64,000 nucleotides of DNA, taken from Massospora cicadina. Lineage: Eukaryota; Entomophthoromycota; Entomophthoromycetes; Entomophthorales; Entomophthoraceae. The position numbers were made by a program, and so were the translations under genes. This document shows positions 10,735 through 22,985 of this stretch, in pieces. The stretch lies in assembly GCA_022478985.1 (NCBI GenBank), contig JAKSZP010008051.1, forward strand, positions 62,001-126,000. Direction: 5' to 3'. A model generated the notes under the pieces. The model saw nothing but the letters and a program-made list of their open reading frames with translations. It searched no databases and was not told where the DNA came from. Numbering within the stretch: the stretch's first letter is position 1; every line of letters starts with the position of its first letter.

Positions 10735-11788
10735 TGTTGGAAATCAGGCTTTTTGATGCTCACTGGTGCTTTTTACACCTGAATTTTTAAGAATATTTTT
10801 GCAGGAGTTGTAATTTCTCTATTGCGGGTTAAATGATTTTAGGGGTTTTGATCCATTAAATGTGAAATATGGGAATTTATTATTACTAAAAAGCTTGATT
10901 TTTATAGGTTTTATTATATTAATGGGAGGTTAAAAAGTGACGAATCTTAATATTTTGAGGCGATGGACACCGCTGACCTCATAAACAAAAAAACCCACAA
11001 CTTTACCTCCTTATGCCCCATGTCGCTGATACTCCCACCCTGATGCTGTCTGCCATGGTCCGCCAGCTAAAGCGGGAGCCAGACAGAAGTTACCTAAAAC
11101 TTTCTCGCCATCTTATATGGCTTTCTAGGCTGATAACTTAAAAGCTTATCTTGGAATATTTTATACATGATAATCCCTTTGTTTGGCTCAAATGCAAATA
11201 AAGATGTATGGCAGCTCCTCTTTTTGGGTTTTGCACCACTAGTGCTAAAAAAGTGACAACTCTTGTTATCTCGATGCTTAGTATTTAAATTGTATAAAAC
11301 TTGAAGTGAATGAGGCGCGAAATTCAGATTAGGCTAAGAATAGCTGATTTATAGAAATATTGGGGTTTGATCTATTGGAGCTCTTGAGGCTCAGCTCACT
11401 TTAACGAAACAGTTGATGGAGGGTCAATGGCAGTTAGGACAAATCCGTGAGGTAAGGATTTTACTTATTTGACCCAATCATTAGGCGGGAAAATATTTGC
11501 ACCTTGTGGGACCCCCTCCAACCCTATAAAAAACTGGTCTCCGCCTAGGTTTGTGAAGTAAACTGCAAGTGGGCCAGGGAGGAACCTTGGATGAAATTAT
11601 CAGATTCCGCTGCATGGTAGGCGTAATCTGACTTCTCAAACTCGTGATATTTGGTTGAGAATTATTAATAGAAGATTTGCCCTGATTTAAGGGTTTCCCC
11701 GAGAATTGGCCAGAGTTTTTGGATGATATTATTGTTATTTACCTCCAAAGCGCTCTTCTCACAATATCAGACTTTTAATTGTCCAACA
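10735..11788 (-). repeat. 5' LTR of element B, with an internal insert
   Basis: Matches the 3' LTR (4992-5734) on both sides of a 306-bp insert (10942-11247). Minus strand starts TGTTGGACAATTAAAAG and ends CCAACA. Divergence between the two LTRs is considerable, so the insertion is old. Confidence 0.85.
10942..11247 (+). mobile_element. 306-bp non-LTR or SINE-like insert in the LTR of B
   Basis: The sister LTR at 5190-5215 shows the empty site. The insert is flanked by AAAAAGTGAC (10932-10941 and 11248-11257) and ends in a short A run, which suits target-primed insertion of a 5'-truncated LINE or a SINE. No terminal inverted repeats are seen. Plus-strand translation contains a coding-like run (MVRQLKREPDRSYLKL) ended by a stop. 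I do not recognise the family, and no tRNA-type A/B boxes are evident. Confidence 0.6.
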
Positions 11789-12390
11789 GGAATCGCCTTG
11801 AGCTGGAAGAGTACTTGTCTGGTGAAGATAGCCAGTGTGCCATTAATGTACTTTTCCAACATGAATCTGGTGAAGGCATTCATCAGGTTAAGCTTGGAGA
11901 ACACTTGTGACTTATTGATGGCCTGTGAGATGAACTTTTTCAAAGTTATGGGGTATGGGCCATGAACCATGGTGTTGGTTAAGTTATCATAGCAACACAT
12001 GGCCCTATAGACCCGTCTAATTTCTTTGCAGAGACCCTGGGGGAGGCGATAAGGGATGACTTCACGATGATCATTTTTTCTCTAACATGACATCAAGCAA
12101 TGTACCCAGTGCATTGTCTTCCTCATTGGTATAAGGCTATAATGGTCAGTTAATTTGACTAGGTCCACTGTCATTTGGAATGAAAAAGTCATATCAGAGT
12201 GAGTTGGAAGTCTTGAAGTCAGGGACATGTTGAAAACATCCTTATAAGGGATAAGAAATAGAGGGAATTCCAGGGAGGTCTACAGATGGAGAATCAAAAA
12301 AAGATATTGAGTTCAGCAAGAGCTCTTAACAAGGGTGACTAGCAAAGGAAATTATTTACTAAGTCTAAACTTTGTGAAGTAGAGAAAGTT
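11789..12390 (-). pseudogene. RT remnant of element A, N-terminal half
   Basis: Minus strand: YDNLTNTMVHGPYPITLKKF (family: DYRxLNxxTVKDRYPLP), then VFSKLNLMNAFTRF (family: FSKLDLRxAYxxI, with Asp changed to Asn) and TRQVLFQLKAIP ending at element B. The partner half starts at 4991. The position and motif order fit one RT domain divided by B. Confidence 0.75.
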
Positions 12391-12589
12391 GTTTCTCAAG
12401 ATGGTTTCACCTGCTGCCAGTTTGACAAGACCACACTCATGATCATAGGATATAGTAGAACTATTACCATTGAGAAGTGGTCATAAAACTCAAAATTGTG
12501 AATTGAGAATTTTATAGGGCGGCATAAAAGGTGAAGCTTCAGGGGCTCCACTGAGGTGCCTAATTTAAATGAGGCTGCCTCCATCTCCA

Positions 12590-12690
12590 TATTTAGAGGT
12601 TGCGCTACACTAATTTCTATGAGAATAGCACAGCACCTGTATTCAATAGGGCTTGTAAAGTGCTTTCACTAGACTCCTTTCTAAAGATAA
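12590..12690 (-). pseudogene. Protease remnant of element A
   Basis: Minus strand reads STLQALLNTGAVLFS, equivalent to the retropepsin ALLDTGA motif with the catalytic Asp mutated to Asn (a G-to-A change). It lies between the RT and gag remnants of A, as expected. Confidence 0.55.
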
Positions 12691-12699
12691 TTGGAAACT

Positions 12700-12962
12700 G
12701 AAAATAAGCCTGATTTTATCTATTAGGATTGGCTAGGGAAAGAGCCTCTGAAGTAGAAGCATGCCCCAAGATGAGGAGTGAGGGCTTGGTAGGCGTAGGG
12801 CTGTGCTGCATCTCCACCACCGGAGCTACCCGCTTGTTCCTCCAAATAGAAAGTTAACAATTCACAAATATGCCTGCTTCTCCTTTGGAGGTGAAGTAGG
12901 GTTTTGGGGACAAGGTGTTGGTCGGGCTCACATTGTCCTAGAGGCAAAGAGACCCAGGCGAG
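12700..12962 (-). pseudogene. Gag C-terminal remnant of element A
   Basis: The open minus-strand stretch 12723-12947 and the neighbouring frame contain TSKGEAGIF and a damaged cysteine/histidine area that may be a lost zinc knuckle. It lies upstream of the protease. The gag is cut at about 12963 by the L-family LTR. Assignment is from position. Confidence 0.4.
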
Positions 12963-13990
12963 TGTAAACGCTTTTATGTTTATTGCACAGGTTCAATGTG
13001 TGCGTTGATTATATTATTGGTAAGAAATGAAGTTGACTATATCATGAAGAGTAATGTTTTAGTTGAGCTCTTCAAAACCAAATTTGTGTGTGTCTTCAAT
13101 GTTAAATAGATGCTGTCGCTCTTCCTTCTTATATTTAAAAGTAATTTTGTAAATCAAGGAACCTCTCCCTTTGAATCTAATTCTAAATAGCTAAGAAATA
13201 CTTGGATAAGGGGACCTTTCCCTTCGATTGTAAAATTTAAGAGTTTGGTAAACAACAATTAAATAGAAAACTTTTTCTTTCCTCTATAATCACAATAGTA
13301 CAAAATATAAATTGCAAATCTATCTAAATGTTATTACAAGGTGAACTGTTATTACAAACATTTTTTAATAAAAAACAAGGAATTTATATAGTGAAATTTA
13401 ACGTGTAATTCTTCTTTTGTTTCCCCAATAGGAATGGCAGCCATTGCTGATAAATTAGCCCTCAGAAGTTATCTAAAAACGATGATTACTTCATCCATCT
13501 AGTCAGATTACACCGCCAATAAGAACATGACCACTCCTGGGTTGAGTATTAGAAGAAGGTGCCCCAATGTTTTCACTCAACCCCAGCTTATTTTCCTTAT
13601 TAAGCTATCAACCTGCTTATGTAATGGGACCTTTAACCATTAACAGCAGGTTGCGTTGCCTAAAAGGTAATTCTCAAGTTGCTACCAAAAACGTTGTCAA
13701 CACCAAGCAACTAATAAACTCTTAATTACATAGTGGCAAACTCTGATTAATGCATAAAAGATAATAAAATTATCAATTGTTAAAATTAATAATTTAATTA
13801 TTTGTAAAACATTGATAGGAATCCTCATTGACAAAGCATCAGTTATCAATCAGGATCAAATCCCAAAAAATAAATCACCATCCCATAAGGAATATTAACC
13901 AACAATAGTTACCATACTATATGTAAACTCCCACATCTGCTATGGTAGGTCACCCACAGCATATAAAGCAGATAACATCATAATTGATTA
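12963..13990 (+). repeat. L-family LTR, plus orientation, apparently solo
   Basis: This kilobase matches the reverse complement of 52840-53870, best at 13430-13540 (GGCAGCCATTGC, GTCAGATTRCACC) and 13640-13670 (TAATGGGACCTTTA), with weaker match up to both ends. The copy at 53 kb is the 5' LTR of element E/L, so this is probably an inverted, lone LTR inserted in or beside the gag of A. Exact ends and TSD were not established. Confidence 0.6.
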
Positions 13991-13999
13991 AGCTGGATT

Positions 14000-16510
14000 A
14001 TGTTGGGCATACTGAAAGTCAAACGTGAGGGGAGCTCAAGGAGAGGCGCAAGAGTAGATGAATAGCGTAACTGTTGGTTTATGAAGGTGGGATGTCCTGG
14101 GACCCCACTTCCTTTGCATCACAGGAGCGGAAGGAGCAAAGATTAGGGCTGCCAATCAAGTCTCTTGGGCTAAGGTAATGGATACACAACTAAATTCAGG
14201 ACCGCAATACCAGGGGCTTTTCCCATGTCCATGACCACCAGAGGAGTTGGTGTGGTTTGGGATGCGTCAGGGACAGCTACGGCTTGTGTAGGTTTATCTA
14301 AGAGTTTGGATTTTTTAAAGGTGCCACTGAGAAGGCGACTTCCAAGGATCCTGGGAGAGGGTTCAAGAGTTGTTGGAAGAGAATATAGATTCTAAGGCGG
14401 CCCAGAAGGTGGAGACCACTAATCCTGTGGGAATGTCACTGAGGGAGCTATTTTGGCAAGTGCTTCAATGAGGGGTGATAGGTCCGCGGTATCACCTAAT
14501 TCAGGGTAAAGAGATAGAGGAGGCGCAAGGACCTCAACTCTGGGACTTGTACAACTGAGGTAACTAGCACAAGGAGTGTAGTTGGGCTCCTCATATTGGC
14601 AGCAGAGCATATCACCCCCCTCACTTAACGGCGAGCTTTTCTTCCTTTACATCAAGGAGATCTACGCATTATTGGTGTCAGTGTGGGTGGGATATTTAAA
14701 CTTTATGGAAGGAAAATGCATCCAGAGCTCCAAAAAGGCATTCAGTACTTAGTTAGCTACTTTTTCAGAGGGAACATGAGGAACCCCGATTCCTATCATG
14801 TTAACTGCTTGTTAACGCTGACATTTGGGGTTTGTCAAACTGGGCTGTGTTTTGTCAGAGCCTGACTACAGGCTTAAATGAGAGTGAATTCAGACTATCG
14901 TGAGATTCAATCACAGAGTGAGTGCAAATTCATAGTAAGTTTGTAGGTAAATTTTTTCACCTGTTCCTTATAGGAATAAGGAGAGTGCTGAGGTGATGAG
15001 TCAGTTCATTATGTCAAGCAAACGGCTAATGATAATAAGACTAGGCTTCCAATCTAGGTGTGTGAGTACTTAGTGAAGCGCCCAGAATGCCAAGGGTAAG
15101 CTGTTCTAAAGACTCTGTGGAGGGGTGCTCTACCATTCATGTGAGGGTAAAATTTTTTTTATCAAACATACCAAAGGCTCCAAGATATACCAAATGGCTG
15201 TAATAGGGGCAACCGCAGGTCTTGCAGGGGAGACCCTAGGGGAGGAGGATGCAGTGAGGATGACAACCCCTTAGGGTTCCGAGGTTGCTGGCCTTTCAGG
15301 GGCGTATCTTAGTATCCAGGGAATAAGATGAGGCGAGAATGGACTTCATGGGCCTTCCGATAAACAGAATTTGTAGTTGAAATCACCAAATGGGTGAGTC
15401 AAGTCAAATTAAACGGTTCAAGTTCTGGCGGAATCCTAATAGGGCCCCACAAAAGTTGGTAGGGTTCAGTTTTTGTACAAGGGTAAAAGTTGAAATGGAT
15501 CAGTTTGGGAATTCACAAATGGCAGAGGGATTGGGCTTCCCCTGAGGAAGATGCTTCAGATGATCTGGGAGGACAGGGATCTTGGTGGATTGACTATTCA
15601 GGTGCTTCTATCCCACTGAAGATGAGGCGGAGTCAACATGCCATCGTGGTGTGGGATTAACAAATCACGCCAAACCAGTGATGGAAAATGGGTCAAATAT
15701 GGAATGGCAGGCGCATGTTGCACATAGCAGATGGGTAACTGCTGTCAGGCGGATATTTTATAGCAGGTTAGCAATTGCCTGCTGGTGGCCAAATCAATCA
15801 AACAAAGAGTTCGCTTGACGACCATTGGGGCTATGATAAATATGGTGGCGCACTTCACCAGATCAGCAGGAAAAGTATTGAACTAAGAAAAGTTGATTTT
15901 ATCTGTGAAATTTATAAGTTTAAAAGGGTCTTATTAGAATTACTAGTTCGGAAGGAAAATGAACCAACAACAGACCCTAGGGGGCTGTTGTCTTAGAAAG
16001 TTAGGGGAAAACAAATAGGGACTTAGTTGGATTGGGCCTAAGGGGACCAGCAGTGTACTCTGAATGGCTAAAAGGGTCTGTGGGTAAAGAGTTATCAAAA
16101 ACTTCAGACTAACTCAAATTTTTTTAGATATCATCCTCTCTGGATTAAAGCCCAGTTAGATCAATAGATCCAAACCCACACAGGCTCATTCAGATCAGTC
16201 TGTTTGAACACCTAGCTCCACTTTAATTTGTGATTGTAGTTAAACCAACAATGCAGGCTTAGGATTGAGTGAATAGCTTGAATCATCAATCCTAAATTCA
16301 TTATCATATGATGGTGAGTAAACTGACTTTCATGACCCATTACAAGGCAATTGGGCCTCGTAACAGTTTTGCCCTTTACAGGGGAGTTATGGTTAATTTG
16401 CTAGGAGTGGATTGAGCACCAGGGTCCTGCTAAAGGTCCCTGGATTGCCCAACATTATTACAACTTCTATTATCTCCATCAAGGTAGAGAATAAAATGAG
16501 GGGTAACGGG
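14000..16510 (-). other. Decayed minus-strand retroelement sequence, unassigned
   Basis: The minus strand gives proline-rich and coding-like runs, for example 14419-14610 (63 codons) and the frame below it with LLDKPTQAVAVPDASQ, then less clear stretches to 16.5 kb. No RT, integrase or protease motif is visible. It lies between the 5' part of A and, across the old LINE, the 3' part of E, so it may hold the gag/5' end of A or the 3' end of E. Plus-strand frames such as 15775-15996 have no recognisable content. Confidence 0.3.
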
Positions 16511-16523
16511 GAAGGATTTAAAA
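16511..16523. repeat. Left target-site duplication of the old LINE
   Basis: GAAGGATTTAAAA here and GAAGGATACAAGG at 28992-29004 flank the old LINE. Three of the four differences are transitions, as in the rest of the element. Confidence 0.5.
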
Positions 16524-16809
16524 GAGCCATGGCAGTAACCCATCACTCATCCACCACATGAGCCAGGTACCTCAGCCTGGACAGGAGGTTCACTGGAGCC
16601 TTAGGACTCATCTTACTATTGAAGGGTGCTAATCGCAGTCAAGGAGGAGTGTCTGTGCTTCAGGACTTACACTAGACCGGTTATATAGGTCCTCTGACCA
16701 CAACCTCTTTAACCACTCACCCCCTTGATGCTCCTCTCAGCTTGTCAAAAAGAACAGTCAAGCTATGAGAAATAAAACTAACCACTTTCCACTTGAAAGT
16801 TAAGTTCTA

Positions 16810-18217
16810 TCATCCTTTGGAGTCTGGAGGGGATTAGCTATGAGGTCTCACGAAAGCCTGATTCTACAATTCATTAAAGCAAATGGTTGAAGGATTTTAA
16901 GTGGATAGCCTGCCTTTTTCACAGCTTCATGTCAACGCGGATTGACATTACTGATTTACAGGAGCCCAAATTTTTCACAATGAACACAACGCATGGAATG
17001 AACAATTTGGAGTCAACTCCTTCTGTACAGAATATTTTGCCCTTTTGTATTCTGAATTTCCTGGTTAAAACCTACTTTTTTCACAACACCTAGGTGGCCA
17101 TCTAATACTGGCTAAGTTCCCCACCCCTGACTTCTCCTTCTTTTTCGCCAGTATCTACCTGCCTCAAGCAAGTGCTGACCATAATTAACTTCTGGAGATC
17201 TTTTCTGACTGAATCTCCTGTGGTATACTATCATTATGTGCATTTAAACAATACTATTAGCTGTGGTAGTGAAACTTACCCCTAGAAAAGTGATCACCCT
17301 GGTTCCAGTAGACTCAGGGCTTCCTTTGCATAAGCGGCTTTACAGATGCGCTGCAATTCTCCACATCTTTATCTTCGTTTTAGTTAAAGAACTTAGTATA
17401 ATAGAGGGAAATTCAATTCAGTGTCATGAATTGACTCTACACTGAAAGTACCCCTACTGGTTGGCTGCGTATCATCTTCTGTATCTCGTGACTGTCATCT
17501 AAGTGCTCACAGGTCACTTACTGTAGTCTTTATCACCACGCCAGACTGTCATGAAAGTTTGGATGAGGATTTACCGGATCTTCTGAACAACCCCTTAGCT
17601 AAAGAGAAGTTGTCAGCAACCATCCAGAAAAATATTACATTCCCACAACCCCATCCTACTATCCTCAGCTCTATCTGGGCGGCAACTAAGGCGGTAATCA
17701 ACCATGTTGCTTTGGTCAGTGGCAAAGCCCATATGACCATGGCTCATACCAGATTTAAAGAAGATGAAGCTAGAATTAGGATATAAAAAGGAACTGCAAA
17801 CCTGTTCCCTCTAACAGTTTTCTGTACAACTAGAAAGCCACTCAAGAAGCTCTCCATCTAGAAAGTGTATTGTAGGAATAGTGTGCAGCCAAATTCATAT
17901 CTTACCACTATTATGCCCTGTGGGAGCGCCTTATCCTCTTCTTTTATCAGAAGCAAAAATCCAATTATACAGCACAGGAAATCTTGGCACTGAAGGTTGG
18001 CACAACTACCAATGACAAAGAAGCAATCACACATGATCTGCACTGCTTCTACTCCAACCTGTTCCATGATAACCGGGTGGTTTTTCAGATATACAGGACT
18101 ACCTGTGGCAGCCTCCAGCGCCAGCCACTGGCCCACGAGCTGATAAGGATCTTCTAGTCTCAATTACCTGTCAGGAGGTTATTATGATCCTCTTTCTCAC
18201 TTCATCTCTCAATCATC
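16810..18217 (+). pseudogene. Endonuclease region of the old LINE ORF2
   Basis: Runs parallel to LINE1 48580-49960. Recognisable words include ATCTACCTGCCT (SIYLP region), TGGAATGAACA, and 17559-17786, which matches the endonuclease-RT linker of LINE1 with few stops. The GDFN and SDH catalytic segments are not intact. In active LINEs the enzyme nicks the target DNA. The segment ends at the solo LTR. Confidence 0.7.
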
Positions 18218-18872
18218 GCCTTTATTAGGAGAGGCCTCCTACTTGGGGTACTGATTCACCAATATTAAATTAATGGAAAATGCCAATTTATGCTACCCAT
18301 TAACTTGGGTTGAGCTACACCAAAGAGTTGGGGATCATTCCCAATAAGTTTCAGTTATTTCAAGTGTAAAAAGGGGCTTAAAACCTATTGATGATCAATC
18401 TTAATAAGCTGAGTTTTATGACTACTGGCGATTTATGCCAAGGATAGTCCTATTATTGATTTATCCTTATTAATTATAAGTTATTGTTAATTAATAATCA
18501 ATCAATGCTGAGATTTTCCCTAAGCAAGGCATTCATTTTCACGCTACTGATTAGTATGTTTTTAACTGCTTATCATGAATTCTCACTCTCTCACCTATAG
18601 TCTTAGCCCTTTAAATAGTGCGAGGCTTCCTTTACTAAACCTTAGCTTCTACCTTATTATTACTAATAGATAAGAACCTTTTACTTACAACTAAATTAAT
18701 ATATTATTCTCAGAATCCCTTATCCAATAAGGGTGGAGGCTGGTAAACTTAGGGGAACTTTGGCCCCCTTTCTCTTGGGCAGGGCGATGTACTGAGCATC
18801 CCGCACCTGCCCCACTGATAGAATACTGAGCTAGCACCATGCGAGCACCCTAAGTGGCAAGGAATCCTAACA
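18218..18872 (+). mobile_element. Solo LTR (family S) in the old LINE
   Basis: Flanked by perfect TCATC duplications (18213-18217, 18873-18877). It resembles the reverse complement of 54940-55529, sharing GGCGAYTTATGCCAAGGATA, GAGTTGAGCTA-like and GGAACTTTGG segments, and like it ends in AACA. The LINE1 alignment stops and resumes at its edges. No internal genes, so it is a solo LTR left after recombination. Confidence 0.75.
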
Positions 18873-20868
18873 TCATCTTACACCCTAGCCCAGACAGCAT
18901 ACTTCTTAAGGTATAGATTTTTGTACCTAAACTGATATTCAAAATTCCTCTGTAACCATTTCACCTCACTCTTGGTGAATGGAGAGTTCCACCCCAACTT
19001 TAGAGGTTTAATTAAGACCATTAATCATAAATAATTGGATTATAACCCCGGAAATCTGGCGCTCATTGCTCAGCTTAAATTAAACCATAAGCTTTTTACA
19101 AAGCTTCTGGCCATCCAATCACTGCATGGGTGTAACCTCAACTTAAACCCTACCAACATGGCTTTATTTCTGAAAGGTCACTATGTTATAACTATATTGA
19201 CCCATGCGACGTTAACTAATAACTCACGAAGGTAAAATGGCTTTATGGCTCCCTGGATATGGAAAAACCCTACGATATGGTTCCTTGTAAGCACATAAAT
19301 GCTTTCTTAGCCCGCTTCCATCTTCTCCTTGCAGAAAGAAGTTAGATTTTGCCACTATATGACAAACTCCACAACAGAGTCCCTGGCACATTAGGCTTTA
19401 TAGTGGCAGTACTGGTAGGACATGGTCTCTAGTAAGGTGATCAGCTGGCCCAACCCTTTTCAATATCACCTTGAATTCCTTATTAACATCCTTTTATGAT
19501 AAGTTAACAGAAGATTATTGTACCAGGTTAGGCCTCATATCTACTAGGGATTTGAGGATGACACTGAAAATCATGTTGGAAGCCCTGAGGACATCACCAT
19601 CAGTGCTGTGATTATTTTGAGAGTACACTAATGCGTCTAACACCATGGTCAACATTTCTAAAACAACGGTAGTACAGGTTGTTTCACCTAACTTCCCCCA
19701 AATTTGGTCTGGAGCTCTTACGCACCTTTCATCATCTGGGGCCCTGACTAACTCCCAAGGAGCTTCGCGCAGCGCCCAAAAGGACTTGATAATGGAGACT
19801 GTGTAATTCAGATTGCCAGTTGAAGCAGGCGGAACATAACCCCAAGGGTTGGTCCCTGATGATTAACATGTTTTCCTTTTTAAAGATTGCTTCTTTGTGC
19901 AACTCTGTCTTTTTTCAGATGCAATTTTATGCACGTCTCAATGTTCTCCAACGTTCTTGGATCTGAGGCTCTAACCACTCACCAAAAGCAGTGTCGACAT
20001 TTGCTTGACCTTGCAATGAAGGGAGTTTAGTTTTCCGGATACTCTCTCACATGCCACCTCCATCTACCTGAGGATCCTTCGACCTGTTGTCTTCAGGGAT
20101 CTGACCCCATACCCTAATGGGCGCCCACCATATGTCAAGCTGCACAAACATCTGTGGGTCTTCCTAGCTCTTTGCTGATTTTTATGAGAGCAGGTCACCA
20201 ACCACCTAGGCCATTGCCTGAAATCCTCCTCTTCCAGATAAAAACATGATTTCCTTTCTCTGAGATAAGTGAGCGCATGGGTTACCACGACTTCCATACA
20301 GAAGGAATGGCCCCAGCCTTTTTCCTTGTTGCCATATGATTTTGCACAATGAACAAGTGGCCACAACTTGACTAAAGCCTCAAGTTTGACCTCCCATCTG
20401 CATTTAAATTCTCAATTCCTCTTTCCCTCAGTGAGTATTGATCTCCAGAGGCTCTGTCAGTAACTGTACCACCCAATTATGACAGAAAGATGTTTAACAC
20501 CCTTATAGCTGGTACTCCACTGTTCTTACGTGACATGGTATTGACTGGCCTTACCTTTTAACACCATTGCTGCCCCACATTTTGGAGCCTATTGAATTCC
20601 ACCTCCACTTTTTTCACCTATCAGGTGTTGCCGCATTATGAATTAAGGTCCATGCGCTCCTTTATTCCCTACCATGGTCTAAACACCCTATTCATGACCT
20701 GTTCTTTGAGAAGTCCCTACTCTGACGCCACTGGATTCTCTGAGTCCTTGCCTATGCTATAGACCTCTAGACGATTCGCAATTCCTTCCTTTGCGCATCC
20801 TTTATCTTACAGGTTTAAATCCTACTACACTGTTAACCCACTTTTCAGGTATATCTCAAGGTGTATCT
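18873..20868 (+). pseudogene. RT region of the old LINE ORF2
   Basis: Parallels LINE1 from the PGPDG motif (here CCTAGCCCAGACAGC) through the palm region (CTGGATATGGAAAAACCC; GGACATGGTCTC) to near the C-terminus. The FADD box near 19.56 kb is altered. Open pieces such as 19035-19235 are short. It is interrupted at 20868 by element C. Confidence 0.7.
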
Positions 20869-22092
20869 TGTCATGGATGAGAGTGCTTGGCACCAGTATA
20901 TCATTCCACGACTGGCGGAATAAACAGAGTTCAAATTAAAACTAGCAAAAGTGTGGGAAACTTACCCACCGCGAATGGAATTGGATGACACTTTGTTAGA
21001 TTCAGATGAGCTGAGAAATTGCCAAACTATCAGGACTATGTCATGCAAAATGATTTAGATACCTGATGTTCTAAAAATTTAGATAAATTATGATGATGAC
21101 GTTGTCAAAGAAGTCTATGAAAATCAGCCCCCTTTATAAAGTTGAGGGATTGCGAGATAATTTGTAAGTTCCAATGACAACATGATGATTTGACCATACT
21201 ACCACAATTGGAATGATCAAGGCTCTTAGAAAAAATTTTAGAAAATGGCAATCACTAATTTCAAAAGTAGCTAATAATAAACGCAATGCATATTAAAAAC
21301 GCGCAATTGCATGAATCTGAACTTGATGCACATATTACCAAAAGGCTAATGAACTAATAATCTTACAAGAGACTACAGCCCACAACACAGTAGTGGGGAC
21401 TGGAGAATGGGCCCCTGAACATCAAAGTTCAGGGGTATCACTGCGAGAAATGGATTTTAGATACAAGAATTGAATTAAATGGACGAAGCAGCCAAATTAG
21501 AATTCAGACGCCAACTCATTAGGGTATCCTGAAACCCCTGTATTGATACTCTAGTATCCTAAATAAATTTAAAATTTAAATTTTAAATCTTAATTCTACA
21601 ATGAGTAAAACACTCACTTTTACTTTATTAATATCTTTCCACAGAATCTTAGTGTATCTTTTTTATTTTAATTAAATGTTTTAAGTGATATAATCGCCAG
21701 TAGCCAGTCTGGGATTAGTGATTGAGCAGAATGCACTAACCAGTCTGAGATCTGCTCTGCTTGAACAAGACACTAGCCTACGCGGATACCTTGGAGCTGA
21801 GCTTCCAAGAGAGAGATTGAATTGGATTCTGTTTTGTCCTGAGGGCTAGCATAAGGATAACATATCAGAGAATATTAACAAGAGTTTCTTCATAGGCGAG
21901 ATCAGAGTAAATAAAAGATAGTTATACTATGGGTATCGTTAGTAAATTTTTTTCAATGAGGAAGATTATGACCTTCCCAATGGTGGTCTGGTGTATTAAC
22001 TGTGCTTAACAGATCTCTTAAGCAAATCAGCCTTACAAATCAGGCGAGCCAAGGTTGGCAAGCTAACTATTAAGCTCACTAAAGGTGTGGCA
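20869..22092 (+). repeat. 5' LTR of element C
   Basis: About 1.22 kb. Starts TGTCATGG and ends GGTGTGGCA. Matches the 3' LTR, notably CCAGTCTGGGATTAGTGATTGAGCAGAA and GGATACCTTGGAGCTGAGCTTCC in part, but lacks about 500 bp present there between roughly 27.78 and 28.35 kb. Confidence 0.8.
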
Positions 22093-22439
22093 TAATCAGC
22101 ATAGATTTAAGATCATGAGATTCCTCATGTACAGTCCAAAAATGAAGAGGGAAGGAAGTGTATGATGGAGATGAATACTCAGAACTCTTAGTGGGGGATG
22201 AGGATAATAGCTGTTTAAGACTCATAATCTTAAACTATAAATTTGTGATCTACAAACCTAAAATTAAGCGCGTCAAGGAGACTTTCTAGAAAAGCACCAA
22301 TTTCCTCCATTCTAATTGGGAAAGGGCCTTCATTATTAATGAAGCTTGTAGCTACCAATAAGAATATGGAGGATCAAGTTTTATTCTTTAAAAAGGAGAA
22401 CAGAGATATCATATGCATTGAATGATTATAAAATGCGCT

Positions 22440-22985
22440 CAGAATAGCACGACATCATGCTGTTTATTATGGACAAGAGTATAGACGATTTGAGGCTCAA
22501 ATGCATACTATACCAGAATCTACCTCAACTAGACCAGTAACTCAGTTTAATATATCAGTATTGGCCACTAACTGACTGCCACGCAACTGCTCAAGATGCG
22601 TGCCATCCCCCTTGAAGAAGACTTTAACTTCAAAACTTACTTTAATACCATGTACACACCTGGAGAAGAAACAATCGCTGGTTTCCTCCAAATATACGAG
22701 AACAGAATGGATGGTGCTATTGGCCTCCAAAAGTCTCACCCCGTGCAAGGGTGCATGAATTGCAAGGCTCAAGAGATCCTTAATGAAAGCCTACAGCCTG
22801 TACCAACTTGTTTTAAAGTGAAGAAAATTTTTCTCTCAGAGTTTGGCAGTGATCAAGATGTCCAAAACATGAAGCAAGGGTTAATACTTATGAAAATGGG
22901 AAAGAATAGTCAATTGCAAACTACACATCATGCTACTACCTCAAAGCTTAATAGTTGTGGACAACGGGAACTATGTATTTAATTT
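22440..22985 (+). pseudogene. Gag remnant of element C
   Basis: Open from 22596 to 22982 (128 codons), with helical capsid-like sequence: EEDFNFKTYFNTMYTP, GFLQIYENRM, QEILNESLQ, FLSEFG. The true start probably lies upstream near 22.44 kb, where the same style continues. No intact zinc knuckle downstream. It sits between the 5' LTR and the protease. Confidence 0.55.

Larger units (their letters stand above)
4992..11788 (-). mobile_element. Element B: Ty3/gypsy retrotransposon nested in element A
   Basis: Bounded by two related LTRs (4992-5734 and 10735-11788), both starting TGT on the minus strand and ending CCAACA. Internal order on the minus strand is gag, protease, RT, RNase H, integrase, as in Ty3/gypsy. 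No chromodomain is seen. Length 6.8 kb including a 306-bp insert in the 5' LTR. Many stops and frameshifts leave no intact ORF. The integrase is closely similar to that of element D (38.4-41.4 kb), so B and D are related families. Confidence 0.85.
1640..12962 (-). mobile_element. Element A: old chromodomain Ty3/gypsy retrotransposon, split by B
   Basis: Minus-strand remnants come in canonical Ty3/gypsy order: gag part (12.7-12.96 kb), protease (about 12.6 kb), RT (12.39-11.79 kb, resuming at 4991-4620), RNase H (4.6-4.3 kb), integrase (3.7-2.6 kb) and a C-terminal chromodomain (2.6-2.4 kb). All parts carry multiple stops. Element B is inserted in the RT: the reading frame leaving A at 11789 resumes at 4991, with five-base flanks GGCAT and GGAAT as a decayed TSD. 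In this class the chromodomain targets integration to chromatin. The element is dead; its 5' end beyond 12.96 kb is not resolved. Confidence 0.75.

Noticed and set aside
13990..14060. Gag start of an L-family element after the LTR at 13 kb.
   Set aside because: Similarity to the sequence behind the 53-kb LTR fades within about 60 bp and no reading frame continues.
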